The translations under genes were made by a program, and so were the position numbers. A stretch of DNA of 64,000 bases from Vandammella animalimorsus (GTDB lineage Bacteria > Pseudomonadota > Gammaproteobacteria > Burkholderiales > Burkholderiaceae_C): contig NZ_NSJF01000005.1 of NCBI RefSeq assembly GCF_002285285.1, forward strand, positions 124,001-188,000. Direction: 5' to 3'. This document shows, in pieces, positions 1 through 8,526 of the stretch. The first letter of the stretch is position 1. Every line of letters begins with the position of its first letter. Below the pieces are notes generated by a model. That model was given only the letters and a program-made list of their open reading frames with translations, ran no database searches and was not told where the DNA came from.

Positions 1-221
1 TCATGCGCTTGCAGAACCAATGAGGAGGCAAAGCCATCGCTGACCATGCCGGAGTTGAAATGCCCCAGGTAAATCTGGTCCACGTCGGCTGGCGGAATGT
101 CTGCATCAGTCAGCGCTTCGCGGGCGGCGGCCACGATCAGGCTTTCCAGATTGTCCGTGCCGAGCCGGCCGAAGGGGGTGTGGCCGCTGCCAATGATGGC
201 CACGGGCTTGTCGTTGTGCAT
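1..221 (-). CDS. Thiolase-family acetyl-CoA acetyltransferase, N-terminal part
   Basis: Only the first 73 codons lie in the window; the gene runs off the left edge. The start is the ATG at 221, preceded by a GGAG Shine-Dalgarno. The translation begins MHNDKPVAIIGSGHTPFGRL and continues with a helix like that of thiolases (NLESLIVAAAREAL) and the segment VDQIYLGHFNSGM. This matches the amino end of SCP2/acetyl-CoA acetyltransferase-type thiolases, which condense or cleave acyl-CoA with CoA through a Cys nucleophile further downstream (not in the window). It is divergent from the broken DASS transporter at 472. The family call rests on the N-terminus alone. Confidence 0.75.
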   Translation of the reverse strand, partial: MHNDKPVAIIGSGHTPFGRLGTDNLESLIVAAAREALTDADIPPADVDQIYLGHFNSGMVSDGFASSLVLQAH

Positions 222-471
222 GCCATGCTCCTGTCAGTCAAATGCTTCTTGGGCTTGCCGACAAGTATGGCCAGCGCGACTACGCACATCCATTCGTAGT
301 TCCACGCCATCAACCACGTAGTGGAAATCCCGCAATCGCCTGCGGTGCTGTGCCGTTGCGCAAGAGGAGGGCGCCTGGCCGGATGGCGGTTGCTTCCTGC
401 AAAACTCCACTTGCCCCAGGCGCGAAGAGCATTGAGGATCGTGGTTGTGACGACAAAATCAGGAGCAGTTC

Positions 472-1887
472 ATGCACCAGCGCGTTTCCCATCCGGCTGC
501 TGATGCGGCCACCGATTCCGTGGCGGTCGCAGCCCGCTCGCCGGCCAGCCCGCGCGGGCTGTACATCACTTTGGCTGCGGCGCTGCTGGCGTTCGGGCTC
601 TATCACGTGCTGCCCTACGAGGAGATGGCCAATCGTGGCCTGGCCATTCTGTGTTTTGTGACCGTGCTGTGGTTCACCGAGGCCTTGCACATCACCGTCA
701 CCGCGCTGATGGTGCCGCTGCTGGCGTTGCTGTTCAGGATTCCGGATATGAGCACGGGCTCGGTGCTGGCTCACTTTGCCGACCCGATCATCTTCGTCTT
801 CTTCGGTGGCTTTGCCCTGGCCACGGCGCTGCACATCCAAAAACTCGATCGCAAGATTGCCCTGTGGGTCATCTCGCTCTCGCGCGGCAATATGCGTGTG
901 GCTGTGCTGCTGCTTTTTGCTGTAACCGCCTTTCTCTCGATGTGGATCAGCAACACGGCCACCGTTGCCATGATGCTGCCGCTGGCCTTGGGCCTGATGG
1001 GACACATCGACCACGAAAGGCAGCGCAAGACATTTGTCTTCGTGCTGTTGGGCATTGCCTACTGCGCCAGCATCGGTGGCATGGGCACTTATGTGGGCTC
1101 GCCGCCCAACGGCATTGCGGCGCGGGCCCTGGGCCTGGACTTCTGGGGCTGGATGAGGCTGGGGCTGCCCATCATGCTGCTGTTGCTGCCCACCATTCTG
1201 TTGGCCTTGTATGCGGTGCTGCACCCCGATTTCAGCCAGCGCGTCGATGCCCGGCAGCAGGAGTGCATTGCCTGGACGGCGCAGCGAGTGCTCACCGTGA
1301 TGGTGTTTCTCGTCACCGCCGCAGCCTGGATCATGGGCAGCGCCATCCAGCAGGCCACCGGCATTGCCTCGATCGACAGTTTCATTGCCCTGGCTGCGGC
1401 CGTGGCGGTCGTGCTGCTGGGCACGGTGCAATGGGGCGACGTGGTCGAGCACACCAACTGGAGCGTGCTCATGCTGTTTGGCGGCGGCATTGCGCTGAGC
1501 ACGTTGATGAAAAATTCCGGCGCCTCTGCCGCGTTGGGCTAGACCGTGGCCATGACCTTTGGCCAGTCCCATCCGCTGGTGGTTGTGGCTGTGGTGGCCG
1601 TTTTCATCATTTTTCTGACGGAGTTCACCAGCAATACGGCCTCGGCAGCCTTGCTGGTGCCCGTCTTTGCTGGGGTTGCCGTTGAGCTGGGTATGCCCAG
1701 GCAGATGCTGGTCATGGTGATTGGTATTGGCGCTTCATGCGCTTTCATGCTCCCCGTGGCCACGCCGCCCAATGCCATCGTGTTTGGCTCGGGGCTGATC
1801 CGTCAGCAGGAAATGATGGGCGTTGGCTTAGTGCTGAACCTGCTGTCTGCGGCCGTCGTGTCGCTGTGGGCCTATTTCCTGTTGTGA
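472..1887 (+). pseudogene. DASS/SLC13-family anion:sodium symporter, interrupted by an in-frame TAG
   Basis: The reading frame from ATG 472 encodes a polytopic inner-membrane protein of the divalent anion:Na+ symporter (DASS/SLC13) type, with the conserved stretches SMWISNTATVAMMLPLALG and, in the second half, [19 protein letters not shown] and [14 protein letters not shown] at 1540-1542 (codon 357) splits it; after it the same frame continues to a TGA at 1885-1887. Removing the stop gives a full-length 471-residue protein. The context (GLG-stop-TVAMTFG) suggests a single CAG-to-TAG change. The two repeats of the SLC13 inverted-repeat fold fall on either side, so the first product alone is unlikely to transport. 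A second, intact member of the same family is at 13492-15048. A sequencing error or suppressor readthrough cannot be excluded from sequence alone. Confidence 0.85.
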
Positions 1888-2101
1888 GGGCCTGCCCCAA
1901 GGCCAGGTGCTGCGCGGCAGGCGTGAGCGTCTCAACCATTGCGAAGGATTGGGGTTAGGGCTTTCACGGTATCGCGCCTGCCGGGCGGCTCGGCCAGGGC
2001 GGGAGTTCGTACAATCGCGCCTCTTCAAAATGGCCGCCTGGCGCGCGGCCTGGCCGGTGCGGTGCTGGCCTGGCTTTTTCACACCACAGCCCATTACAGA
2101 G

Positions 2102-2725
2102 ATGAACCTGCTGCTGCTTTTTTCACGGGGCGTTGATTGGCTCAATGCCTTCATTGGCCGCTATGCGATCTGGTTGATTTTCGTGGCCACGCTGATCAGC
2201 GCCGTCAATGCGCTGGTGCGCAAGTTGCTGGGGGTCAGCTCCAATGCGTTTTTGGAGATCCAGTGGTATTTGTTCGCCTGGTCGTTTCTGATTGCGGCCG
2301 GCTATACGCTGCTGCACCGTGAGCATGTGCGCATTGATGTGCTCAACAGCCGCTTGCCCAAGAAGGTGCAGGTTTGGATTGACATCGTGGGCTTTGCGTT
2401 GTTTCTCACGCCGCTGTGCCTGGTGATCATTTACCTGACTTGGCCGGTGGTGCTGCAGATGTACCAGTCGGGTGAGACTTCGGGCAATTCCGGCGGCCTG
2501 GTGCGCTGGCCAGTGTGGCTGGCCATTCCGGTGGGCGTGACGCTGCTGATGTTGCAGGGTTGGTCAGAGTTGATCAAGCGCATTGCCTTTTTGCGCGGCC
2601 AGGGCCCTGACCCGATGGGCCGCTTGAGTCAGGCCACGGCCGAACAGGAGCTGGCCGAGGCGCTGCGCCAGCAAACGCAAGAAGAGCAGGGGGCGCAGCC
2701 TGCAGCGGGCCAGCCCCAGTCCTGA
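2102..2725 (+). CDS. TRAP transporter small permease (DctQ type)
   Basis: A 207-residue inner-membrane protein with four hydrophobic segments (about residues 15-35, 50-70, 95-118, 138-158) and the DctQ-type region AWSFLIAAGYTLLHREHVRIDV around residues 60-80. It forms the small membrane subunit of a tripartite ATP-independent periplasmic transporter with the large permease that starts 23 bp downstream. The ATG at 2102 was chosen because upstream sequence in this frame is Arg-rich and not protein-like. The tail is hydrophilic and Gln/Ala-rich. The large subunit resembles mannitol/chloroaromatic-type TRAP systems; the substrate is unknown. No DctP-like binding protein lies next to the pair, so it must be elsewhere or shared. 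Confidence 0.88.
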   Translation: MNLLLLFSRGVDWLNAFIGRYAIWLIFVATLISAVNALVRKLLGVSSNAFLEIQWYLFAWSFLIAAGYTLLHREHVRIDVLNSRLPKKVQVWIDIVGFALFLTPLCLVIIYLTWPVVLQMYQSGETSGNSGGLVRWPVWLAIPVGVTLLMLQGWSELIKRIAFLRGQGPDPMGRLSQATAEQELAEALRQQTQEEQGAQPAAGQPQS

Positions 2726-2748
2726 TTGCGCAGCCGGAGTACACGAGC

Positions 2749-4716
2749 ATGGAATTCATTGCGAGCAATTACGCCCCGATCATGTTTGCGGGGCTGGTGG
2801 TGTTCTTGCTGCTGGGCTTTCCGGTGGCGTTCAGCCTGGGGGCCTGCGGGCTGTTGTTTGGCTTCATCGGTATCGAGCTGGGGGTGTTTCCGTCCTCGAT
2901 CCTGGCCTGGCTGCCGCAGCGCCTGTTGGGCATTCTGGCCAACGATACTTTGCTGGCCGTGCCGTTCTTCACGCTGATGGGGCTGGTGATGGAGCGCAGC
3001 GGCATGGCCGAGGACTTGATCGAGACGGTCGGCCAGGTGTTCGGCCCGATCCGTGGCGGCTTGGCGCTGGCGGCGGTGTTCGTGGGCGCGCTGCTGGCGG
3101 CCACGACCGGGGTGGTGGCCGCCTCTGTGATTTCCATGGGCCTGATCTCGCTGCCCATCATGCTGCGCTACGGTTACGACCGGCGCTTGGCCAGCGGGGC
3201 CATTGCCGCCTCGGGCTCGCTGGCGCAGATCATTCCGCCCTCGCTGGTGCTGATTTTGATGGCCGACCAGCTCAATCGCAGCGTGGGCGATATGTACAAA
3301 GGCGCGATGATGCCGGCGCTGATGCTGGTGGGCTGCTATGTGGCCTGGGTGCTGTTTTTGGCGATCTTCAAGCCCGAGCGCGTGCCGGCGCTGCCGCCTG
3401 AGGCGCGCACCTACCGCGAGGCCAATGGCAGCTCTGGCTATCCCTCACTGATGGTGCTGCTGGGCCTGTCGACCGTGGTGTCGCTGCTGCTGGCCTCGCA
3501 GATGGCGCAGCTGCACACCTGGTGGAGCGGCCAGCCGGTGCAGGACGTGCCGCTGGACGAAAAAATCGTTACTGCGCTGTGTGGCGGCACCTTCGTGGCC
3601 TTCGTCATTGCCAGCGTCAACCGCTTGTTGGGCCTGGGCCTGCTGTCGCAACTGGCAGAGCGCGTGACTTTCGTGCTGATTCCGCCGCTGCTGCTGATCT
3701 TCCTGGTGCTGGGCACCATCTTCCTGGGCATTGCCACGCCCACCGAAGGCGGCGCCATGGGCGCCATGGCCGCCATCGTGCTGGGCGTGCTGCGCCGCCG
3801 CCTGGACATGGCGCTGTTCAAGCAGGCGCTGGCGGCCTCGACGCGGCTGACCAGCTTCGTGATGTTCATCCTGATCGGCGCAACCACGTTCAGCATGGTC
3901 TTCCAGGCTGCCGATGGCCCGCTGTGGGTGGAGCACCTGCTGTCTGCGCTGCCTGGCGGCCAGATGGGCTTTTTGATCGTGGTGAACGTGCTGGTGTTCT
4001 TCCTGGCGTTCTTTCTGGATTACTTCGAACTGTCTTTCATCGTCGTGCCGCTGCTGGCGCCGGTGGCCGAGTCCATGGGCATTGACCTGATTTGGTTTGG
4101 CGTGCTGCTGGCCATGAACATGCAGACCTCGTTCATGCACCCGCCCTTTGGCTTTGCGCTGTTCTTCCTGCGCTCGGTCGCGCCTGACAAACCCTATGTG
4201 GACCGCGTCACGCGCCAGGTGGTGGAGCCGGTGACGACCATGCAGATCTACCGCGGCGCCATCCCGTTCCTGTTCATCCAGTTGTTCATGGTCGGCATGT
4301 TGGTGGCCTTCCCTGGCCTGGTCACGGGCCGTTTGGACAAACCCGTTGAGGTGGATCTGGAAGCCGCTGGCGCGCAAATGCTCGACGCCCTCGGCACCGG
4401 GGGCTATGGCGATGGCGGCAGCGCCAACGACCCGTTCAGCCAGGGCTATGGCGACGGGGCCGGTGGAGCTAATGATCTTTTCAGCCCAAGCATCAACGAC
4501 CCATTCAGCCAGAGCGCTGATACAGGCGCTGGCCAAGCAGACAACGGCGCCGCGGCGGACAGCGGCAGCGGCGATTTGTTGTTGCCTGGCTTGCAGCAGC
4601 CCCAGCCCGAGGCTGGCGCCGAACAGCCCAGGCCTGTTCAGGCCGAGCAGCCGCAGGCCGCCCCCAGCGATGAGGACGCGGCCGCCGATGCCGTGCGCAG
4701 GGCGATGGGTGGCTGA
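2749..4716 (+). CDS. TRAP transporter large permease (DctM type) with repetitive C-terminal tail
   Basis: A 655-residue polytopic protein. Residues 1-530 are the DctM core, with many membrane segments and typical family sequence (LAVPFFTLMGLVMERSGMAE, ASGSLAQIIPPSLVLI, TPTEGGAMGAMAA, MHPPFGFALFFLRS). Its length and the extra central loop are like the TRAP mannitol/chloroaromatic-type large subunits, longer than the roughly 430-residue classical DctM. The last 110 residues are not membrane-like: a Gly/Asp/Ser/Gln-rich tail with recurring GYGDG and NDPFSQ motifs, then a Pro/Gln/Ala stretch. This tail is unusual for the family and would face an aqueous compartment. It follows the small permease closely and is presumably co-transcribed with it. 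Confidence 0.9.
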   Translation: MEFIASNYAPIMFAGLVVFLLLGFPVAFSLGACGLLFGFIGIELGVFPSSILAWLPQRLLGILANDTLLAVPFFTLMGLVMERSGMAEDLIETVGQVFGPIRGGLALAAVFVGALLAATTGVVAASVISMGLISLPIMLRYGYDRRLASGAIAASGSLAQIIPPSLVLILMADQLNRSVGDMYKGAMMPALMLVGCYVAWVLFLAIFKPERVPALPPEARTYREANGSSGYPSLMVLLGLSTVVSLLLASQMAQLHTWWSGQPVQDVPLDEKIVTALCGGTFVAFVIASVNRLLGLGLLSQLAERVTFVLIPPLLLIFLVLGTIFLGIATPTEGGAMGAMAAIVLGVLRRRLDMALFKQALAASTRLTSFVMFILIGATTFSMVFQAADGPLWVEHLLSALPGGQMGFLIVVNVLVFFLAFFLDYFELSFIVVPLLAPVAESMGIDLIWFGVLLAMNMQTSFMHPPFGFALFFLRSVAPDKPYVDRVTRQVVEPVTTMQIYRGAIPFLFIQLFMVGMLVAFPGLVTGRLDKPVEVDLEAAGAQMLDALGTGGYGDGGSANDPFSQGYGDGAGGANDLFSPSINDPFSQSADTGAGQADNGAAADSGSGDLLLPGLQQPQPEAGAEQPRPVQAEQPQAAPSDEDAAADAVRRAMGG

Positions 4717-4724
4717 CGGAGCAA

Positions 4725-4905
4725 GAGCCGATTCTCGAAATCCCTGCGCGCTCGGTAATGGAGCGTTAGGGCGGTCTGCAGCGCCCTCAAAGCCTTGCCA
4801 TGCGCACCAGACGGGGCTGCAAGATGTGCGCAACGCAGGGCGTCTTGCAGCCCAAATCCCAACCGCGTCTTGCCCACTCGCACCAAGATCCTGAGCAGGC
4901 CCTGA
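4725..4905. repeat. Diverged copy of the palindromic MITE-like element (copy D)
   Basis: The sequence starts GAGCC, ends GCAGGCCC followed by TGA, and shares internal blocks such as CAAAGCC, TTGCAGCCCA and TCTTGCCCACTCGCACC with the two well-conserved copies at 12484 and 49117. It fills most of the gap between the TRAP permease and the TauE gene. It is the most decayed of the near full-length copies. Confidence 0.55.
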
Positions 4906-4974
4906 GCGCATCGCCTCCAGGCTTTCCCCGCGCGCGCGCCATGACCTGCTGACAAGAACGAAAGCAACAACACC

Positions 4975-5787
4975 ATGCCTTTGGAGCCCTGGTTCATTGC
5001 ATCGCTGGCCTTGCTGGGCCTGGTGTCCGGTTTTCTTGCTGGCCTGCTGGGCATTGGCGGCGGCATGATCATGGTGCCGTTTCTCTCGGCACTGCTGGCC
5101 TCGCGCGGGGTAGAGCCTGGCCTGGCCCTGAAGATGGCCATTGCCACTGCCATGTCCGTCATCGTCTTCACCTCCATCAGCAGCCTGCGCGCGCACCACA
5201 AGCGCGGCGCGGTGCGCTGGGGCGTGGTGCGGCGCCTGGCGCCAGGCATTGTGCTGGGGGCCATGGTCGCCAGCCTGGGGGTGTTTGCCTTGCTCAAAGG
5301 GCCTGGCCTGGCGCTGATTTTTGCGGCTTTCGTGTTCTTCTCCGGCACGCAGATGTTGCTCGACCGCAAGCCGGCGGCCAGCCGGCAACTGCCCGGCACG
5401 GCCGGCCTGCTGGGGGCGGGCGGGATCATCGGCTTTCTCTCTGGTTTGGTGGGCGCGGGCGGCGGCTTTGTCAGCGTGCCGTTTCTGATCTGGTGCAACG
5501 TGGCCGTGCACAACGCCGTGGCCACCAGCGCTGCGCTGGGCTTTCCAATTGCGCTGGCCAACACCGTGGGCTATGTGCTGGGCGGCCAGGGCGTGCCGGG
5601 CCTGCCGCCGCTGTCGCTGGGCTATGTCTGGCTGCCGGCGCTGCTGGTCATTGCCTCTTGCAGCGTGCTGATGGCCCCGCTGGGCGCCAGGGCCGCCCAT
5701 GCCCTGCCCGTGGCTCGACTCAAGCGCGTGCTGGCCGTGGTGTTGTACGGGCTGGGCGCGCACATGCTCTACAAGGCCTTGGCTTGA
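4975..5787 (+). CDS. TauE/SafE-family (sulfite/organosulfonate exporter-like) membrane protein
   Basis: A 270-residue inner-membrane protein of about eight hydrophobic segments, built of two similar halves each with a Gly-rich signature (GFLAGLLGIGGGMIMVPFL near residue 15 and GFLSGLVGAGGGFVSVPFL near residue 150). This is the hallmark of the TauE/SafE (DUF81, PF01925) family, whose members export or import small anions such as sulfite, sulfoacetate or related sulfur compounds. The substrate here cannot be read from sequence. It is a single gene after a MITE remnant; the start ATG at 4975 follows directly on a short non-coding stretch. Confidence 0.88.
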   Translation: MPLEPWFIASLALLGLVSGFLAGLLGIGGGMIMVPFLSALLASRGVEPGLALKMAIATAMSVIVFTSISSLRAHHKRGAVRWGVVRRLAPGIVLGAMVASLGVFALLKGPGLALIFAAFVFFSGTQMLLDRKPAASRQLPGTAGLLGAGGIIGFLSGLVGAGGGFVSVPFLIWCNVAVHNAVATSAALGFPIALANTVGYVLGGQGVPGLPPLSLGYVWLPALLVIASCSVLMAPLGARAAHALPVARLKRVLAVVLYGLGAHMLYKALA

Positions 5788-6012
5788 CGGCCTGCCTGCA
5801 CAGCCAGGCATGGGTTGGGTGATGACAGGGCGGGCGCAGGCGCTGCAAGCGCTGAGCGCGGGCCGTGTCGATGGCGACCGCGAGGCCGCATTCCCGCACT
5901 GGGCCGGCTTGGGCGTGTCCATGCGTGAATGGGCGTGAATGGGCGGCGTGCCACAATCTGCGCCAGCAATGGCCAGGCCGGGGCAGGCCAGCAATCAAAG
6001 AGGTGCAACAGC

Positions 6013-7800
6013 ATGTGGGAAACAAACCGTGCAAGGGCCGGCCGTGTCGTGGCCGGATGTGGTGGGCAGGCCAGGCGCATCGTGGCTGCGCTGTCAGTGG
6101 CGCTGGCATTGGGCTTGGCCGGGGGCGTGGCGCTGGCCAAGCCGAGCACGCCCGATGCGCGCACGCCCGATGGCGGGCGCTACTACGGGCCACTGCGCCA
6201 AGGCCTGCTGCACGGTCAGGGGCGGCTGGAGTGGCCCAACGGCATGGTCTACACAGGCGCTTTCGAGCAAGGCCTGTTCGAGGGCCATGGCCAGCTGAGC
6301 TGGCCCGATGGCAGCAGCTACCAAGGGCAGTTTCGCGCTGGTATGTTGTCGGGCCATGGGCGCCTGCGTTATGCCGATGGCGAGGTGTATACGGGCGAGT
6401 TCGCCGATGACCTGCCGCATGGCCAGGGCGTGCTGGAGCTGGCAGGCGGGCAGCGCATCGAAGGGCGCTTCGAGAAGGGCAAGGCGCATGGCCCAGGCGC
6501 GCTGATCGACCAGAACGGCGTGCGCTACGAAGGCCAGATTGAGGAGGACATGCCCACCGGAGCAGGGCGCATCGTGCTGCCCGATGGCACGCGCATCGAA
6601 GGGCGCTTTGCCGAAGGGGGGCGCAGCATTCAGGGCCGTGGCGTGGTGCATTACCCGGACGGCGCGCACTACAAGGGCCAGCTGCATGCCAGTCTGCCGC
6701 ACGGCAGCGGCACGCTGCGCCGCGCCGATGGCGCGGTCTATCGGGGCGAGTTCAGGCAGGGCCTGATGCACGGCCAGGGCACGTTGCGCCTGGCCAAGCC
6801 GCAGGCCGATGGCCAGCGCCAGCTCAAGGGCCAGTGGCGCGCCGGGCGCTGGCTGGGCGGGGAGCAGGGCGGCGATGCCGCGCCCAACACGCCCGAGCAG
6901 TGGCAGGCCAACATCGACACGGCGCTGTACAACCAGAATGCACTGCTGGCGCGCGCCTTCGCGCAGTTGCGCCCGCAGGATCCGCAGCAGGTCGATCTGT
7001 ATGCGCTGGTGGTCGCAGGCGACGGCACAGAGGAAGTGTTCCGCCGCGAAGCGGCCTATGTGCGCGAGCTGCTGGACTCGCGCTATGGCACCCAGGGCCG
7101 CTCGCTGGCGCTGGTCAACAGCCGCACCGGCGTGGCGCAGACGCCGCTGGCCACGCAGGAAAGCCTGCGCCGCAGCCTCAAGGCGCTGGCCCAGGTCATG
7201 GACGTGCAACGCGACGTACTGCTGCTGTTTCTGACCAGCCACGGCTCGCGTGACCATGAGCTGAGCCTGCAGATGCGCGGCATGCCGCTGCGCGATCTGC
7301 CGGCGGCCACGCTGGGCCAGCTGCTGCGCGAATCGGGCATCCGCCACCGCGTGGTCATCGTCTCGGCATGCTACTCGGGCGGCTTCATCCCGGCGCTGCG
7401 CGATCCGCACACGCTGGTCATCACGGCCTCGCGCGCCGACCGCGCCTCGTTCGGCTGCGCCGATGAAAACGAGTTCACCTACTTTGGCCGGGCCTTGTTC
7501 AAGGAAGTGCTGGCCAAGCCCGCGGCGGCTGGCCTGGGCCTGAGCCAAGCCTTTGCGCAAGCCAGCGCGCTGGTGCAGCAATGGGAGCGCGCCCTGCAGT
7601 CGCAGCCGGGCGAAGGCCAGGCCGCCGCCACAGAGCTGCCACCCGAGGCGCGGCTGGATGCCATGCCGGCAGCCGTGCAGGCCCTGGCGCAGCGCAGCCA
7701 GGAGCGCATCGAGCACTCCGAGCCCATGCTCGACGCCAGCCCCGAATACCTACAGTGGCTGGACCAGCACTGGCAGCGCTGGCAGCGGCCAGCGCGCTGA
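6013..7800 (+). CDS. Secreted MORN-repeat protein with C-terminal C13/caspase-like peptidase domain
   Basis: A 595-residue protein. The ATG at 6013, preceded by AAAGAGG, gives an N-terminal signal peptide (hydrophobic residues about 22-42, ending near ALAKP). Residues about 55-290 hold nine or ten MORN repeats (units of the type DGxxYxGxFxxGxxHGxG). The C-terminal half (about 330-560) is a C13-peptidase-like fold with a His-Cys dyad: His410 in TSHGSRDH and Cys453 in SACYSGGF, each after a hydrophobic strand, as in legumain/caspase-clan CD enzymes. A conserved ITASRADRASFGC follows. MORN repeats commonly bind lipids or proteins, so a periplasmic or surface cysteine protease docking to membrane is plausible. 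The substrate is unknown. It is monocistronic, ending at a bidirectional terminator. Confidence 0.85.
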   Translation: MWETNRARAGRVVAGCGGQARRIVAALSVALALGLAGGVALAKPSTPDARTPDGGRYYGPLRQGLLHGQGRLEWPNGMVYTGAFEQGLFEGHGQLSWPDGSSYQGQFRAGMLSGHGRLRYADGEVYTGEFADDLPHGQGVLELAGGQRIEGRFEKGKAHGPGALIDQNGVRYEGQIEEDMPTGAGRIVLPDGTRIEGRFAEGGRSIQGRGVVHYPDGAHYKGQLHASLPHGSGTLRRADGAVYRGEFRQGLMHGQGTLRLAKPQADGQRQLKGQWRAGRWLGGEQGGDAAPNTPEQWQANIDTALYNQNALLARAFAQLRPQDPQQVDLYALVVAGDGTEEVFRREAAYVRELLDSRYGTQGRSLALVNSRTGVAQTPLATQESLRRSLKALAQVMDVQRDVLLLFLTSHGSRDHELSLQMRGMPLRDLPAATLGQLLRESGIRHRVVIVSACYSGGFIPALRDPHTLVITASRADRASFGCADENEFTYFGRALFKEVLAKPAAAGLGLSQAFAQASALVQQWERALQSQPGEGQAAATELPPEARLDAMPAAVQALAQRSQERIEHSEPMLDASPEYLQWLDQHWQRWQRPAR

Positions 7801-7819
7801 ACACTCGGCGCGAGTGTTT
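7800..7819. terminator. Bidirectional intrinsic terminator
   Basis: A perfect 7-bp stem (AACACTC / GAGTGTT) with a 5-nt loop lies between the convergent MORN-protease and HIT genes, with a T run on the plus side. It overlaps the stop codon of the MORN gene and abuts that of the HIT gene. Confidence 0.7.
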
Positions 7820-8260
7820 TCAGGCCATGGCGGCGCGGATGCGGCTGGCGTAGTCCTGCAGCACCTCGTGGCCGGGCTCCTGGCGCGGCCAGATCAGGCC
7901 CACGCCGTCGCCCTCGTGGCGGGGCACGACGTGCATGTGGAAGTGAAACACGGTCTGCCCGCCGCTGCGGCCATTGGCCTGCAGCAGTGTCATTCCGCTG
8001 GGCTGGAAGGCTTTTTGCACGGCGCGCGCCACGCGCTGGCTGGTCTGCATCACGGCGGCGCATTCCTCGGGTGTGAGCTCGAACAAGTCCACGGCGTGGC
8101 GCCGGCTGGCCACCAGCACATGGCCGGGCGTGACCTGGCCCAAGTCCATGAAAGCCAGGGTCAGCGCATCTTGATAGACGAGGGCGGCAGGGATTTCCCC
8201 AGCGGCGAGCTTGCAGAAGATGCAGACGCCGGGGGGCGAGGTGTCGACGAATTCAGGCAT
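7820..8260 (-). CDS. HIT-family nucleotide hydrolase/transferase
   Basis: A 146-residue cytosolic protein of the histidine triad superfamily. The catalytic HxHxHxx motif is HFHMHVVPRH near residue 110, with an N-terminal CIFCKLAAGEIP segment typical of bacterial HIT/HINT proteins. These enzymes hydrolyse phosphoramidate or dinucleotide bonds of purine nucleotides. The ATG at 8260 is used; the frame upstream is not conserved-looking. Its stop codon abuts the terminator shared with the MORN-protease gene. Confidence 0.88.
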   Translation of the reverse strand: MPEFVDTSPPGVCIFCKLAAGEIPAALVYQDALTLAFMDLGQVTPGHVLVASRRHAVDLFELTPEECAAVMQTSQRVARAVQKAFQPSGMTLLQANGRSGGQTVFHFHMHVVPRHEGDGVGLIWPRQEPGHEVLQDYASRIRAAMA

Positions 8261-8526
8261 GGCAGGGATGTGGATGAGGGCCTGCCGCCAAATGTAGCGC
8301 AATGGTTGCGGCCTCGAAGCCACGGCAATGCTTCAAATTTGCGGTGAATGGCGCTCAATCCACCGCGCACACTGGCACTGGCCAGGGGAGATTCGCGCAG
8401 GCTTTCCCAAATTGCCACCTTTTGTGCGGACTAGGCCGCCCCAATTACCTTGCCGCGGGCGATGCTTTGCAATGTTTTGCGGGCGGCGCTGCGCTGCCGC
8501 CCAGGCCCATCGCCATGGCCATGGCA

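Noticed and set aside
3445-5994. 849-codon open frame on the minus strand across the TRAP and TauE genes
   Set aside because: It is antisense to three well-supported genes, rich in Arg, His, Gln and Ala as expected for antisense frames in GC-rich DNA, and matches no family.
8470-8510. GC-rich hairpin after dnaJ as terminator
   Set aside because: The stem is present (GGGCGGC / GCCGCCC) but no T run follows on the dnaJ strand, so it is not scored as an intrinsic terminator.
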